Assembly: GCA_022539475.1 (NCBI GenBank)
Contig: VCMS01000187.1
Location: 142,207 to 206,206, forward strand
Length of the DNA: 64,000 nucleotides
Source: Gracilaria domingensis
Lineage: Eukaryota > Rhodophyta > Florideophyceae > Gracilariales > Gracilariaceae
Direction of reading: 5' to 3'
Position numbers and translations under genes: made by a program. Under the pieces are notes generated by a model. It had not been told where the DNA came from. It saw nothing but the letters and a program-made list of their open reading frames with translations, and did no database searches. This document shows positions 21,560-34,721 of the stretch, piece by piece (the first letter of the stretch is position 1; each line of letters begins with the position of its first letter).

Positions 21560-23300
21560 TAGTCAGTTCACGTGAACACGTATCACACCTATCCAGAAGC
21601 ATACCGCACAAACCAGGCTCGAGATATGCGTGAACACTTTGTCAAGGGCATGGAACGTACCACATTGCGCAATTTTGATCGGAGCCATTCAACTATGTCC
21701 GATCAATCCGATTCAACCACCAATCTAAATAACCTTTCAACATCTGTAGTTATTCAAAAACATGCCGCACAACAGTTCAAACGCCATGATCTCTCCCCAA
21801 AAAAGGGTGAAACACCAAGTTTTCTGTATGGAGTACACTTACTGCCATAATTATACGAGATAATTTCCGTCCACACTTTCAGTGTCAAACGTGCAACGCG
21901 GTTGGAAGATTGAACGAATCATACTATAACAGAAACATCGTGCTCCATTATAAGACTCATTACGGTAGCCTTTTTGAAAAGATTCAGAGTTCCCCACAGC
22001 ACTACGGCACTAAATCTCAATTACATTACATTATCAAACGAACTAAACGTCAGCAGACTTCATCAGTAAGTACTTCCGATTTTGCGTTGTTTGATCCAAA
22101 AAAACAACACCCTTCCTCTTCTACAACATTTCCAGCCAAAAGACTTCAAACTGTTGATTTGCTTCACTTTTCCTGCCTCATTAAAAATTCGTTTTCTGGT
22201 ATAAACACTCCAATTGTTCAAGTCTTTCTTGAAATTATAGAAAGGCGTGCTCAGCTAAGAAGCAGAAAAAGCTTAAAAAATAATTTATTCGGCACGTATA
22301 AGGCTATTTATTCTAGTTCAAGATTTGAAGTTATCAAGACAAGGAGAGGATTACTCTCATTCGACTGATAGAGTGAAGCTTTGGACGCACCAATTATGGG
22401 TGTGACGTGACATTTCGTGGAGAAAAAATGGATGTTGCGCTCAATTCTGATTACCACATTGAATCTGGAAAGCTTGCCAAAGAAAGAACAGCAATTGTGC
22501 GATGTTTTACTGGAGATTGTTTCAACTAATTCTGTTACGGATCTGATGATATTTGCATAACTACTGTGACTACAGATGGTGAACCTGCAACAGGAAAAGC
22601 TGTAAACTTCTTTACTGAACAGGTGGGTGGTGTTCGCTGCATCGTTGAACGGATTGCTCTAGTAGTCAATGACGTGTTTGTAGAAGAATCTTCCCGGCAG
22701 AGGTACATGGAGCATGTTAACAAAGTGACTTCTTATTTTAATTATCATCCTAAGGTTAATATGTTATTGCGCGAAAAGCAGATACAGGAAGGTATGACAA
22801 AGGACAGGATTCAGAGACTGAAGCACGATATACCTACATGCAGGAACTCTCGATTGGCTACGATGACGACATATTTGACTAGAGCATCTAATATCTCTGC
22901 GGTTGCCATGGAGCTTTCAATTTCAGGTACAGATTTACTGCATCTCTCGCAAGAGGGTATCAGTTGTCTGGTGGAAATTATCGCTGTTCTACAGAAAGTC
23001 CGTCGCATTGCACTCCAGTTAGAAGCCGATCGTAATGTCATGATGTCTCGTGCCCCTCGTGTCATACAGGAATTGTATGTGACGTTAAAGATTATGTGTG
23101 GGACTATGGCGTCCAGTTCTAGACATTTTCATGACAGTAGGGTAACTACACAAGTTAATTTATTCACGGAATTGGAATCTACAGCGAGGTGTGCTGTGGC
23201 CAGCATTGCTGCGTATGATATTGCGAGCGATAAGTCGCGTGACATACGTATCGTCAAACCGATTGCTCGCCACTTATGTCAGAAACTGTGCAGCGCTTTG
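21560..23300 (+). mobile_element. Decayed hAT transposase
   Basis: The open frame at 22566-23270 begins TTDGEPATGKAVNFF, continues RCIVERIALVVND, and later has DIPTCRNSRLATM followed by a long helical region. These correspond to the hAT catalytic 'D..sNm', 'C..H.l.L.v' and 'D..tRWnSt..M' blocks. The family His is Glu here and the Trp of RWNS is missing. Upstream at 21880-21975, CQTC...HYKTHYG looks like a BED-type zinc finger, and INTPIVQVF follows near 22200. Stops separate these parts. The 3' end runs into the older Ty3/gypsy element at about 23300, which removed or displaced the dimerisation domain. Terminal repeats were not found. Confidence 0.65.
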
Positions 23301-26300
23301 GAGGGACAGCTTGGATATGCCGCCCTCTTCTTTGACTTTTGTCCCTGCTCACTTTCAGTCTGTTTCAAATGCTCGGTTTCAACTCTAAAAGGCTTCTCAA
23401 AGTCTGGGAATACCAGGACCGGTGGGGATACTAATTTTTCCTTCAGATCATTGAACGCGGTCCTCATGTCTTCGGTGAAATTCAGCTTTCCCTTCCCTGT
23501 GGTGGCAGCATGCAATACTGCTGAGGTATCTGCGAAACCCTTTATGAACCTTCGATAATAACTGGCCAGACCGAGAAAACTGCGGAGCTTGGTTACCGTG
23601 AAGGGTTAGAGGGCATTTTGGATGACTTCGATCTTGTCTTGGTCAACCGAAGTGCCTTCTTCGTTAATGACATGACCAACTAGTTTGATACGGGGCTGTG
23701 CGAAGTCAAATTTGGATATTTCTATCTTCAGACCATGACTCGCAAGGATCTAGAGCACCTTGGTCAGGTGGTACAAATGCTCCTCCAGGCTTCAAAAGAA
23801 GATGACAACGTCTTCTATATGGACGCGAGCAATCTCGACCTCACGAATGACCGAGTCCATCATCCTTTGAAACGTGGCTGGAGCATTCATGAGACCAAAA
23901 GGCATGACTTCAAACTGGAAACTGCCCTGACGACAAACAAAAGTCTTCACTTCTTTGCAATCAGGAGCCGTGCGCACCTGCCAGTATATGGAGAAAAGGT
24001 CTGGGGTCGTGAAGAACGAACAACCAACCGAAGCTTCAAAGATCTGTTCCATATTTGGTAGAGACGACCTGTCTGGCGTCATAACTTGGCTTAGAGCTCG
24101 ATAGTCGACACAAAACCGGGGCTTTTCATCCTTCTTACATGCGATGACTACTGGAAAGGACCAAGGAGAAGTGGACGGCTTGATGATCACGCGGACAACA
24201 TTTTGTCAACCGCTTTCCGAAAAACGTCGTCATGATATGGGGGTAGCCTTCAGACCTTTGAATAGATTGAGGTCTTGACACTGAAGTCAAACCTGTGCGT
24301 CAGGGGCACGTCAGAGGGCCAAAGATCGTACAAGGACCACGCTATGACATCTAAGTTATCTAGAACAGCGAGGAGGTCCTCCTGTCTATCTATAGGGAGG
24401 TGGGAGATCCGTTCTAGAATCACCTCCTCCTTGTCAGTGTCGCGGGGGGTACTCACGTCGGTCGAGTGTGCGACCAATCGAATCTTGCGCAATTGAATCT
24501 TGCAGAGAATACTCAATGTCCTGTGCTGGGCACGTAAGTTCAGCCACAGATTCTTCTTCGCGGCTTGGGCCATCCGGTTGTTCGTCATCTACCGGCTCCT
24601 GGGTGGCAATTTCGTCCGGATGTAGATCTTCTTCAAATGTTACGACATAACCGCCGGAGTCGTCGTCCTCCAACATCCCTATACGATCGAAGGGGAGGTT
24701 CTGTGCTTCCAGATGAAAGGGGTGCGCGGGTGACGGGACTGGATGTCGCAATTGCACCCGGACGTTCTAGAAGTGAGAAACCAACTCGCCTTCAGCTAAA
24801 GGAAGCAGAACTACTTCAGCTCTGATCGGGATAGTAAGTACAAGGTCGCGGTAGAGTGGTGAGCCAACGAGGTCTACTTCCTCCGGAGAAGAGTCATCCT
24901 CATCGTCACTACCGTCCGGGAACTCCACCGGGCTTTCACCTACGGGTCCACAATCATGGGACCGGTCTTCACTGCTCTCGCTGGCGTTATTAGTCCTGGG
25001 TGCAATGTTTGCAGAAATCACGACATTCACATCTTCTGGCTGTACGCTTGTATCCGTAGACACGCTCTGGAAGGAGGAGGGATTGGGTCCGGACCTTTCT
25101 GCGACCGGGGGATCTGCGTGCACTTCTTCCTCGACGTCTTCGAATCGTCGATCTTCGTCATCATTGTACTGGGAGATCAGCTGGGGTTGCTGACGTGGTG
25201 ACGCGTCAACTGGCACCCCTTCTTCCTCCGGAGGAATCCGTGGGCCATCGGGCCGGGCAATATGCACATTATTGTTATGAGGATTCTTCCCACCTTCTCT
25301 GATCGAACTGTCCAGATAGATCTGAGTCCCGAAGGTACGCCAGGTGAACCTAGGGCCGTTGGTAACTACATCCTGGGTCGGGCGTGGGAGTTGGGCGGAC
25401 ACTTGGGGCCCTTTGGATGGTCCGGCTTGGGGCGGCTGCTGTGTCACATCAACGGGTTCTTCCGACCATCGTTTTCCTCTTCGCCATCCTGGGATCTTGC
25501 TTCTCCATCCCCTTCCATTACTGCGACCAAGGTCACTTTCGCGTCACCAGAGGTCAGTTGCTTTGAAGGAGGGAGGTTAGCGAAGTCCTCCGACTCGTCT
25601 TCGGAGTCAGACGGGATTTCATCAGAGTCTGAATTGAAATCTTCGCTATTAGACTCAGACAATGGGACAAGTGCTCCTAACCCAGAACGATCGGAGTCGA
25701 GTCCTATAACGACGTGCTTCTTATTGTACTTCATGATGACCTCTTGCGACCCAAGATCGATACAGGCATGCAGCTTTTCTAGCGTGGGATTTCCAATGAT
25801 TACATTGAAGGGGGGCTTTTCGATAACAAGGAACTTGAGCGATACTCGGAGGTCACCGAATCTTACAGGAATGCCTTCCAGAGTACCACGGATGCGGGCA
25901 ACATTACCATCATATATTTTAATCGTTCTCTCAGTGGTGTTCGGTGTCAGTAGCAAATGGTCCGCTAACTCTGCGGACATTAGATTCGGGACAGCGCCCG
26001 AGTCCAAAAGGGCTTGGGTCACGGTCCCATATACTGTAATGGGCACAACCTTGAGACGAAAGTTTTCACGCTCAACCTCGGCAACATTGACCTTTCTGGT
26101 AACCGAACGGCCAGAAATGATTTGATACAAATCTTTCTTGGCTGCATCAGCGTCTCCGCGAATGAGTCGACCAAATGTGAGGCCAGTCGCGCCATTCGCG
26201 AGCTCCTCAATTACATTATACTTTCCAGCGTGCTCCTGGAGCATTAACTTACCAAAGGGCTTCTTTGTAGAGGTCTTCTTAAGCTTCCTCGACCGATTAC

Positions 26301-26701
26301 GCGGAGCTGAGCGAGTCAAGCGGAATGGAGTGCCACTTGCTGCGTTCAGAAGCTTCTTGACACTAACCCGATCTCCTAGGCGGGCCTGCTTTGGCAACGG
26401 GGCTCCATCAATGGCTCGTTTGGCCATCGCCACAGTTCCGCAATCCTAAAGAACATTCTCAGTGATTACAGAGACTTGATTGAGTTTAGGAACTTCTGGA
26501 ACTTCTTCCTGACTTTTGTCATCAAAACGGACCTTCTTGTCCGAATGGAGCTTCCAACACGTTGCAATGGAATGTCCCATCTTTCCACAGCCCCCACAAC
26601 GCGTATCGCGATGCGGATTCTGTGGACAACGAGTAGAAAAGCGACCAGGCTTCGGACAAAAGGCGCAAACTTCGTCTCTATCAGCTTTCGGAGCTGATCC
26701 C
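23279..26701 (-). mobile_element. Older Ty3/gypsy element, part downstream of the nested insertion
   Basis: Fossil. In minus-strand order from 26701 this contains two gag zinc knuckles (CAFC... and CGGCGKMGH...C), an aspartic protease (LLDSGAVPNLMS at about 26010), an acidic linker, reverse transcriptase (PSTSPWSFPVV, RFCVDYRALSQ, FEVMPFGLMNAPATFQRMM) and the start of RNase H (TAFNDLKEKLVSPPVL). The rest of RNase H, integrase and the 3' LTR are absent, and the copy abuts a hAT relic at about 23300. Its gag start lies at 39036-39436, on the other side of the younger insertion. The element is broken, with many interruptions, and is older than the element nested in it. Confidence 0.88.
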
Positions 26702-27719
26702 TGTAGAGTAAAACCCTGCGGTAAACGCTATGGGGAATCTCCACTAGGATGCCCGAGTCCTACTCCCTATGAGGGATAGACTCAGCGATAGAACCCTCTG
26801 TCCGTACTCTAGTCGAGTGACAAGCCGGGTGTAAGACCGGAGACGGTAACTGGCTATACCTACAGAGGTGGGATGCAAAGAACGATGCAGATCCAGGGGC
26901 GGAGTGTGATCCGAACCTGAACCAAGGGGAAGAAAAAGAGACCGTGTGAACGGGGGTAGAGCTCACGGTAGAAACCACCGGAGCGGAGCTACGGACCGTG
27001 CCAACCGGCGGGAACAGGTCCGACAGCGGAGCGACGCACTCAAGGGCGCCAAAAATAAACCCAATACTGGGGCGGAAGCGATACCTGAACCAGGTGAACA
27101 AGTGCAAACAGCAACACTCAACAGAGTGACAACAACAAGAATCAACAACAAAAACAAAACAAGAAACAACAAAAGACAACCGACACAACGGTAAAGACAA
27201 TCAAAGATCCAAAGATGGCGAGACAAGTGCTTCCTTAGTGACCCTGAGGGGTAGTAGCGCCGATACCAGTCGTGGTCACTCTCCGGTTGGAGTCGTAGAC
27301 CTACGTGGGCAGCAAGCTACTATGGCCCAATCCTAAACAGAATTGGACTTGAGTGTCGACTCAGGTGTCCATTTACTTGGAGGCTCAAGCGTGAGATCAC
27401 CCGAGCATATATACTATTACTATGTCTACGGTGCACACCTCCCGAGGGTTCTACACATGGACAACCCACTGTCAGGGGGTGGGGTAATTCCCAGCGGGCG
27501 TGGCACAACTATCTGCAGGCCAACCTCCACACGCGGCCAACTATTCCACTTACTATACACTTCCTACAGGGGATTCACCCATCAAGGCTCCGTTAAAGCC
27601 CTCCAAAAATTGCCCAAAATCAAAGGGAGTTTTCATAACTTCGCCACGTCACCGGCCATCGGTACCATCTCATTATGAGCGGCATGATGCATCCGATAGC
27701 GGAAAGCCGTTGCTCCACA
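26702..27719 (-). repeat. 3' LTR of the nested chromovirus
   Basis: 1018 bp, nearly identical over its full length to 38016-39035. It contains an A/C-rich segment (about 27100-27185). Open frames inside it, such as the 82-codon plus frame near 26946, recur in the other LTR simply because the LTRs are copies. Confidence 0.95.
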
Positions 27720-27788
27720 TTTCCCCTTCCTTAGGTTCGAGCGCGAGCGCGAGCGCGACGGCGAAGTACCGACATCGGGAGTATAAAT

Positions 27789-29848
27789 ATGACGTCCCTT
27801 CAGGGTTCTACCGACCACTTGGTTCTTCCACGCAAGCGGCTTTCGCCTCCGACTTCGGATACAACTACTGCTTCTCCTCCGATACCTCGCCGTTCGCTAC
27901 CAGTGCCTACTGATCCTTCTTCTCCTTTGACAGGAATGAATCCGAACCCGTTCCATACCAACCCGCTCCCGGGGAACTCGTCGTCAGCTCCGCAAGCGGC
28001 GTCTGAGGTGCCTTCGGGCAGCGCTTCCCAACAAGGACAGCCTCCTCAGGGTCTTCCACAGTACTTTGGTGGCTTCCAATCGGCTCCTTTCCCTCAAGGG
28101 AATCCATACAGCGGTCCGTTCGCTCAACCCTACGCGGGGTAGAACTATCCAGGTTTCCTGCATACTCAAGCTCCGATTCAACCCATCCCGAAAGCGGTAG
28201 CTCCCTTCAACTTCTATGAAGCTTATTCCCATCCGGGTGCGCCTCTTTCGATACCTCCGGCTCCTCCTGTGGCTCCGGTGCAACAGCCATACGACCCAAA
28301 CGCCATCGCCTGGAATGCCGAGCAGGCCGTACCATTGCCGGTGAAACCTCCTGGGTGGATTAGTAGAGAGTCCCTTGTGAACCTGGATACCCGACGTGAG
28401 GGGTTGATCTTTTCCCGCGCTCCGTGGTTTCACCCGACAGCGGTAGCGGATGATGCTCTCATCGATTCCTATGCCGTGAACGGAATACTCCCAGGTGGGT
28501 TTCCTCGAGATGCGGTGCGCTCTGGCGAGTGGCGGACCCGCATAGCGGTGGAGCCGCATTTGCTTCGTTGCGATCGCAGAGAGTCCCTTGACCACGCACG
28601 TGGGGATATGGCGCGACTCGGTTACTCCAGAATTGGAAGATTGCGATATGATCATCCGATTCCGGCCGAGTATGACTTCGACGTCTCGCACTACCGTACC
28701 TACGGTGAGGTTTCTTATGGTAACGCCTTGGCGGAATTTCCGGAAGCGGAGCATCGATACCACTTCAGTGAGGTTGATCCTGATATTCTCCTATGGAGCC
28801 GTCCCTTGCTCAGGGCGGAGTTCCGATACCTCTCCAGAAGTAAGAGACACAACAAGGATCTCTATGACTTCGAGAGACGAGTCCGATTCGAACGGAATGC
28901 GCGCTCCCGTCGGGGACTCCTAGTTCCTATCCAAACTTGGAAGTTGATCGTTTGCGCTTCGATGCCTTGCCCTTCCGATACGTGGGCCTTCTATCATGGT
29001 AGAGCCGTGTAGAGGTCCCCGCGGGGTGTTTTGCTGAACTCCCGCCGAGTATCTACTACATCGGTTCGCGGTTGATAGACAATCCCAACTCGGGCTATTG
29101 GTCTCTGGTTCTTGCCGAGTGGGCTGCTCGCGTCGCGGCTCACCTCCTGTGGGATGTCTATGATCACTACCGCTTGTGGTATCTCCCTCCAAATTTGAGG
29201 TGGCTCCTTCAAAGGATTGATCTCGTTACCCCCTTGGGTTCCGAGGCTAACCAGGAAGAGGTCGGGGAGTTGTTGGATTTCATCGACAGGGTCGATCGGG
29301 ACCGAGTTCCGGTAGCTTGGCAGCCTGACGGGCGACAGCGTTTCCGCGACCGATCACCGGGGCAAATTTCCACCCGTTCTGGGGTCTGGGTGTACTACGA
29401 CCCGTGGGAGCGACAGTTCATCTCCGAGGAGCAAGCGACTGCAATGGCGGCAATGCCCCGCGCAATGCCGGTCGGTCACCCAGTAGGGTTCGTGTTCCCC
29501 GAGAATTACGCCGTTCCGTCGGATGCACCTGATCCAATGTTGGACAATGATGAGATTGCCACCGTAGCCGGGCCAGCACAGCTGACAGGAGTTCCGAACT
29601 CGGATCCTAACGTGGCAGCGGTCCCAACAGAGGGCGTTCAAGCCCCTGCGGGATGGTCCTTGATCGCTCCCACTACTCAGCCTGCCAATTGGGCTGGGAG
29701 TGTGGCTTCCCTTCGTGCTGACCTCCAGGCTCATGGCATTCCGATCCCCCCCGGAGTGAACACCGTTGCGGGGCTCTCGGCTCTCGCAAGCGAGCACTTC
29801 CCGCAGAATCCCAACACGGGGAGCGGTGCTCTCTCCACTGGCGGTTAG
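27789..29848 (+). other. Opposite-strand accessory coding region of the chromovirus
   Basis: Part of the fossil at 26702-39035. Between the chromodomain and the 3' LTR the element carries a plus-strand coding region, opposite to gag and pol. It starts about 70 bases inside the LTR edge. The predicted protein begins with a Pro/Gln/Ser-rich segment (QQGQPPQGLPQYFGG). A charged, Tyr/Arg-rich middle (for example VSHYRTYGEVSYGNALAEF) and a region with WSLVLAEWAARVAAHLLWDV follow, and it ends in a Gly/Ser-rich tail. I recognise no domain. Codon use looks protein-like, with few stops over 2 kb. Antisense accessory genes at this position are known from some plant Ty3 elements such as Grande, but I see no clear relation. 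It is not whole. Confidence 0.6.
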
Positions 29849-30240
29849 CCCCTCATGAGGTCTTCCTCCAATCTTAGAGTGCCTTATGATAGTTTTCCAA
29901 TTAAAGCCAGCTAGTGGCAAATTTTCCCTTACCCTCGTCGAGGTATGCTCCTCGGCGACGAGCTTCTTCTTCTTCCTTCTTCCTCAACAGGATCTGTCCT
30001 CTTCCACTTCTCTTCCAGTTCCTGGCCACATAGTGCAGATGTCTTCATTCCTTTTTAGGCAGTTTCTACTTCTCCGTAATACAGAAGTATCCCGATAACT
30101 CGGTAGTTATACTACATCTCTCCTATGGTACAGAGGCTCCCTTCCTACTCCTAGGTCCTCTTCTCCTCTTCCGAGCCGCTGACTTCTTTCTTCCAACCGC
30201 AAGGCGGGCACGAGTACAGTAGAGCACACCGGTAAGCGAG

Positions 30241-33200
30241 CTACCCGACCATCGCATTATCCAATGTTGGAGACAATGGCGTCCGAGTACGGCGATGATA
30301 CGACATGACCTTGGACCTAGGGAGGTGTTCAATTGGCTCCCAAGTGTCCTCGTCAGGGGGATAGCCGTACCAACGGACTCTATACAGTAGTTTCCCTTCG
30401 GGGCTTTCCTCGTGTTTCACGATACGATCTACCACGAATTCTTGTGGATATACGCCATCTTCGGCTTCTTCCTTGACCTTTCTCGACATCAGAGAGTGAC
30501 AATTAGCAAAACCCAAGCGAGGTAGTGGTTCCTTCGGGTTTCGAACCGGTTCTCGGGGCGGAGGACCTGTGGTCCGTAGTGTCTTCAGGCCGTCGCGACG
30601 GAGTGCGCTAACTCCTGACACGGGCGTTCAATTGCCTCACAAGTGAGCTCAATCGAAAGCTCTTGATCTCCGGTTTCCGGCAAACTCTTTTCTATCCCAA
30701 ACGGGCGACTAATCGACGAACGGTCGCGTCCGTGAAGCAATAATACCTTCACATTTGTTGCGGGAGAGCCGTTGTGACGGAGAAGTGGCGTACTGCACTC
30801 CCTGCACAGGGCGGCGGAACGTCGGGCCGCGGCGAATGACCTGCGGTGCACTCCATTTTCATTGGATATTTGGGCGCACCCGGGCGCTCGTGCGCGCCAC
30901 AGGTCCCGTGAACGGTATCTACAGTGTCGGGCCTGCCGGCCGGCGGTTGCCAAGCGACGTGCACTACCTTCCAGCAATGGCGTATGCTTACAGCAGGTAA
31001 TCTCGAATCTCCCGCCGTCGGGCTGCACATGCGTACCGGATGTGGTGCCGTTCACCGTGCTTACGGGTCCCGCACCTCGATATGTTCCGTGTGCTCCAGC
31101 GTACCCTTCAGGGGACTTGACTACTTCCTCCTTCAGGCTTTCCAGTACAATCCTCAAGGATTCATCTTTCCGTCCTCCTCCCGCTATGGGCTGTTCCCAG
31201 GTGGGCTATGCATCGCTCTCCATGTCGCCTCGTCCCACAAATGGGTCGGCGGAGACAGTGCGTTCGCGCGAGCGAGATACAGTGCGCTTCAACGACTTGC
31301 ATTGCATCCCAACGGGGCCACTAACTTCCTTAGCTGTAGCAATCCCAGCGGGGGATTCTTCACTTCTTCTGACTTCATTCCTCGCCGAGGTCTCGGATGT
31401 ACGCGACTCAGCGCCAGCGCGATCATTCCCGACGGGGGATTCCGTCTCACTCTGAGATTCAACACCTCGGTTAGGTCCAGCGGACGCCGGAGCAACCCGA
31501 GCGCGATTTACACTGTCCTTCCCCTCCTTAGGGTGCGATACGGCTTCCGTATTTGGCGCCAGTACCGTAGACGGGGGGTGAATCTCATTCAACTCGGTAG
31601 ATGGTGTAGGTGTAACCTGTGAGAGTCTGGGGTTATCCTTGAGTAACTCTGTTGTACTAGGCAGGTCAGAGAGACCGCGTTGCGGGTGGGGCAAAACCGA
31701 AGGGCGGTTCGCAGTAGCACCCGATTGTTCGGTCTGCTGGTGCGGCGGTGAGCCATTTCCGGTACTCGGCCTTGCGATAACTTCTGGATGGGGCTTGGGG
31801 CGCGATACACTCTATCTCGCGATACCCGCTCATGCTGATTATCGATATCGAGCACGACGGTCGTCTCCTGTACGGATACTACCCGATAGGGGCCACTGGC
31901 GATCGGAGAGAGCTTATGCCGCTTCTCCTTCTCAGGATTATAGTACTCCTTCCTGAGGAACACTTACTCACCAGCCCGCAGCTGCGGTAGCGGCCTGCGA
32001 ATTCGACTATCGAAATTGCGCTTGTAAGCGAGTTGAGCCTTCTCCATAGAGCGTTTAGCAATAGGCACCATCATGGTTAACCACTTCTTCCACGCATCGC
32101 GATGTAACCTCGGTGTCGAGTATTCGTCCATAGTTGGCTGTGCCTCAATGGCAAGGGGAGGCGGTCTCCTTGACAGAACCAACTCAAAAGGAGACAAAGA
32201 CGTAACCCGGTGTACTTGGGTATTATACGCATATGTGATTGCGTCAGTGTACAGATCCCAAGTCTTGGTGTGTTCCGCAACGTACGATCTCAATGCACCA
32301 AGAATGGTTCGGTTAAATCTCTCTGCTTGACCATTACTTTGGGGATGGTACGTTTTTGTAAACAGATTCCTAATATCCAGGATGCGACGAACGTCTTGAA
32401 AGAACTTTGACGTAAACTGAGAGCCGTTGTCGGAGAGTAAGTGTACCGGTGGTCCATAGACAAAGACCCAGTGGGTAACAAACGCCTGAGCCACGGCGGC
32501 AGCAGTTATCTGCTTAAGCGGCACAGTCCGTACCAGCTTCGAGAAGCGATCGGTAGTCACCAGGAGGTATTGATTCCCTTGCGAGGTTTTAATCAATTCG
32601 CCTAGAATGTCAATGGCGACAGACTCGAGCGGCGCCCTTGCGGGAAACAGCTTTAACTTCTTGGAGTGCTTCCTCAGTTTGATGTCGTTCTTAGCACATT
32701 CCTGACAGGATCGGCGTACTGCATAACAGTCAAATGCCATTGCCGGCCAGTAAAAATCCTTTCTCAGTGTGAGATACAACTTTCTTCCTCCCGGATGGGC
32801 TCCCAACTTCACGTAGTGAGAGAGATGAAGAACGCGGCTCTGCAAGGAGTGCGGCACCACTATTTGTGGGTTTGTTGACACCTTCCTTACTAGGTAGACT
32901 TGATCGTTCACCTGAAAAGGTAAGTGATATCCACCGTTCAGACGGGGTCGTACCTGGGTACAGAAGGGATCTGTCTGCTGTTCCCGTATCATCTCCTCGG
33001 GCGTGATGGGTATAAATGACCCGGCACCCGGTTCAGCGGTTCGTGTGGCGAGAATGTCGTCACACACGTCATCCGACAGGATTTCAGTGCTCCCATCGAG
33101 GTCACCAACCATAAAGCAAGGGATATCAGCGTCCTCAGTAGGCTCTGCTTCAGCTGCTGTGCCCAAACGGGAGAGTGCGTCTGCCTGCAAGTTGAGGGAG

Positions 33201-34675
33201 CCCTTCTTGTACACGACTTCGAAGTCAAATTCCGACAGTTGGAGCCTCCAACGCATCAAGCGTCCCGATGGTTCGGTGACTTCCATGAGCCAACGGAGGC
33301 ACTTGTGGTCAGTGTGCACCCTAAAGTGAGTTCTCATCAAATATGGTCTGAGAGTGGACAATGCCCAGAGCACGGCAAGAAATTCCTTCTCGGACACCGA
33401 GTAATTCCGTTCGTGGACGTTCAGTGATCTCGACCAGTACCCAATAGAGTGTCGTTTCCCGGTCTCGTCGGTTTGAAACAAAGCACACCCAACCTGGTTC
33501 GCGCTAGCGTCGGTATCGACTTCATAGGGTAACCCAGGCTTGGGGAGAGCCAAAATTGGCGGCGACGTTATGGCGTCGACCAATGCCGTAAAAGCGGAGG
33601 CCTCTGCACCTCCAAAGGGGTCCAATTCAACAGGTTTTTCTTTCGTAAGGAGCTTATTCAATGGTGAAGCAATGTCCGCAAAGTTCGGAACGAAACGTCG
33701 GTATACGTTACAGAGTCCTAAGAAGGATCGCAACTCTGTTTGAGTCCTTGGGTGCTTAGCCTCTTTCAAGGATTTGACCCGTACCTCATCGACTGAGAGT
33801 TTTCCGGGACGGATTATGTGACCCAGATACTTAACCGATTCAGTGAAGAACTCGCACTTCTTGAGTTTTAGGGTGATTCCTGCATCACGCAGTACTCTCA
33901 TGACATCCCGAACATGGGCTGGATGATCATCCAGATTGTTGGAAAAAACGACGATATCGTCCAGATACACCAAACATGTGGTCCACTTAAATCGTGCCAA
34001 CAGGATATCAACCGCACGCTGAAAAGTAGCGGGTGCATTAGTTAACCCAAAGGGCAATCTCCGGAAGCGGTATAGGCCTTGATGGCAGACGAATGCTGTC
34101 TTGTCCCGGTCTTCCTTCCTGATGGGAACCTGACAATAACCCCAGTTAGCATCAAGGGTGGTAAATACGTTTGCGCTCCCCAGAGAGTCGATATATTCGT
34201 CCATCCGGGGTATCGGATATACATCTTTCACTGTAACCGCGTTCAGCTTTCGGTAATCGATACAAAATCTCCAAGATCCGTCCGGTTTCGGAACTAGCAC
34301 TACAGGTGACGCCCAAGGGGATTGAGCGGCCTCGATAACGCCAGCCCTCAACATCTTCTCGACTTGGGATTTCTCTTCTTCCCGAGCTTTCGGTCTGGCC
34401 CGATAGGGGTGTTGCGCGATAGGCCGAGTATTCGGAAGCAGGTCGATACAGTGTTCAGTTACCCCAATCGTTCCTAGGGTGCCGTCCCACATGGGAGTGA
34501 ATTCACGCAACATCTCACGTAACTTCTCCCGATGGGATTCTGGTACATGCTCCAGATCTTGTTTCATCAATTCCTCAACAGGATCCTTCAAATCACTGCC
34601 AGGCGGTACAGGGCTAACCTCCAAAGGTTTCGAATTGTTCTGACCCGAGTACTTTTGGGTTTCCTCCGTGTCCAC
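30241..34675 (-). other. pol region of the chromovirus (RT, RNase H, integrase, chromodomain)
   Basis: Part of the fossil at 26702-39035. The order on the minus strand is reverse transcriptase (SPWASPVVLVPKPDGSWRFC, LPFGLTNAPATFQRAV, YLDDIVVFS), RNase H (DTDASANQVGCALFQ, YSVSEKEFLAVLWAL, HTDHKCL), integrase zinc domain (CQECAKND) and integrase core (VAIDILGE, LSDNGSQFTS, HPQSNGQAERFNR). A GPYRVV-type tail comes next, then a Ser/Pro-rich linker (31206-31694) and a chromodomain (FVVDRIV, YRVRWYGYPPDEDTWEPIEH) near 30330-30490. The chromodomain places it among the chromoviruses, which integrate preferentially in certain chromatin. Confidence 0.93.
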
Positions 34676-34721
34676 GGCTTCACTAACTCGCGATTCAGCG
34701 CCCTCCTACCCCTCCTTAGGG

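Noticed and set aside
26946-27200. Paired open frames of 82-146 codons also found at 38074-38514
   Set aside because: They lie inside the two LTRs and recur only because the LTRs are copies of each other.
27720-30100. Idea that the opposite-strand region is an envelope gene
   Set aside because: No signal peptide, no clear membrane anchor or cysteine pattern, and it lies on the strand opposite to pol.
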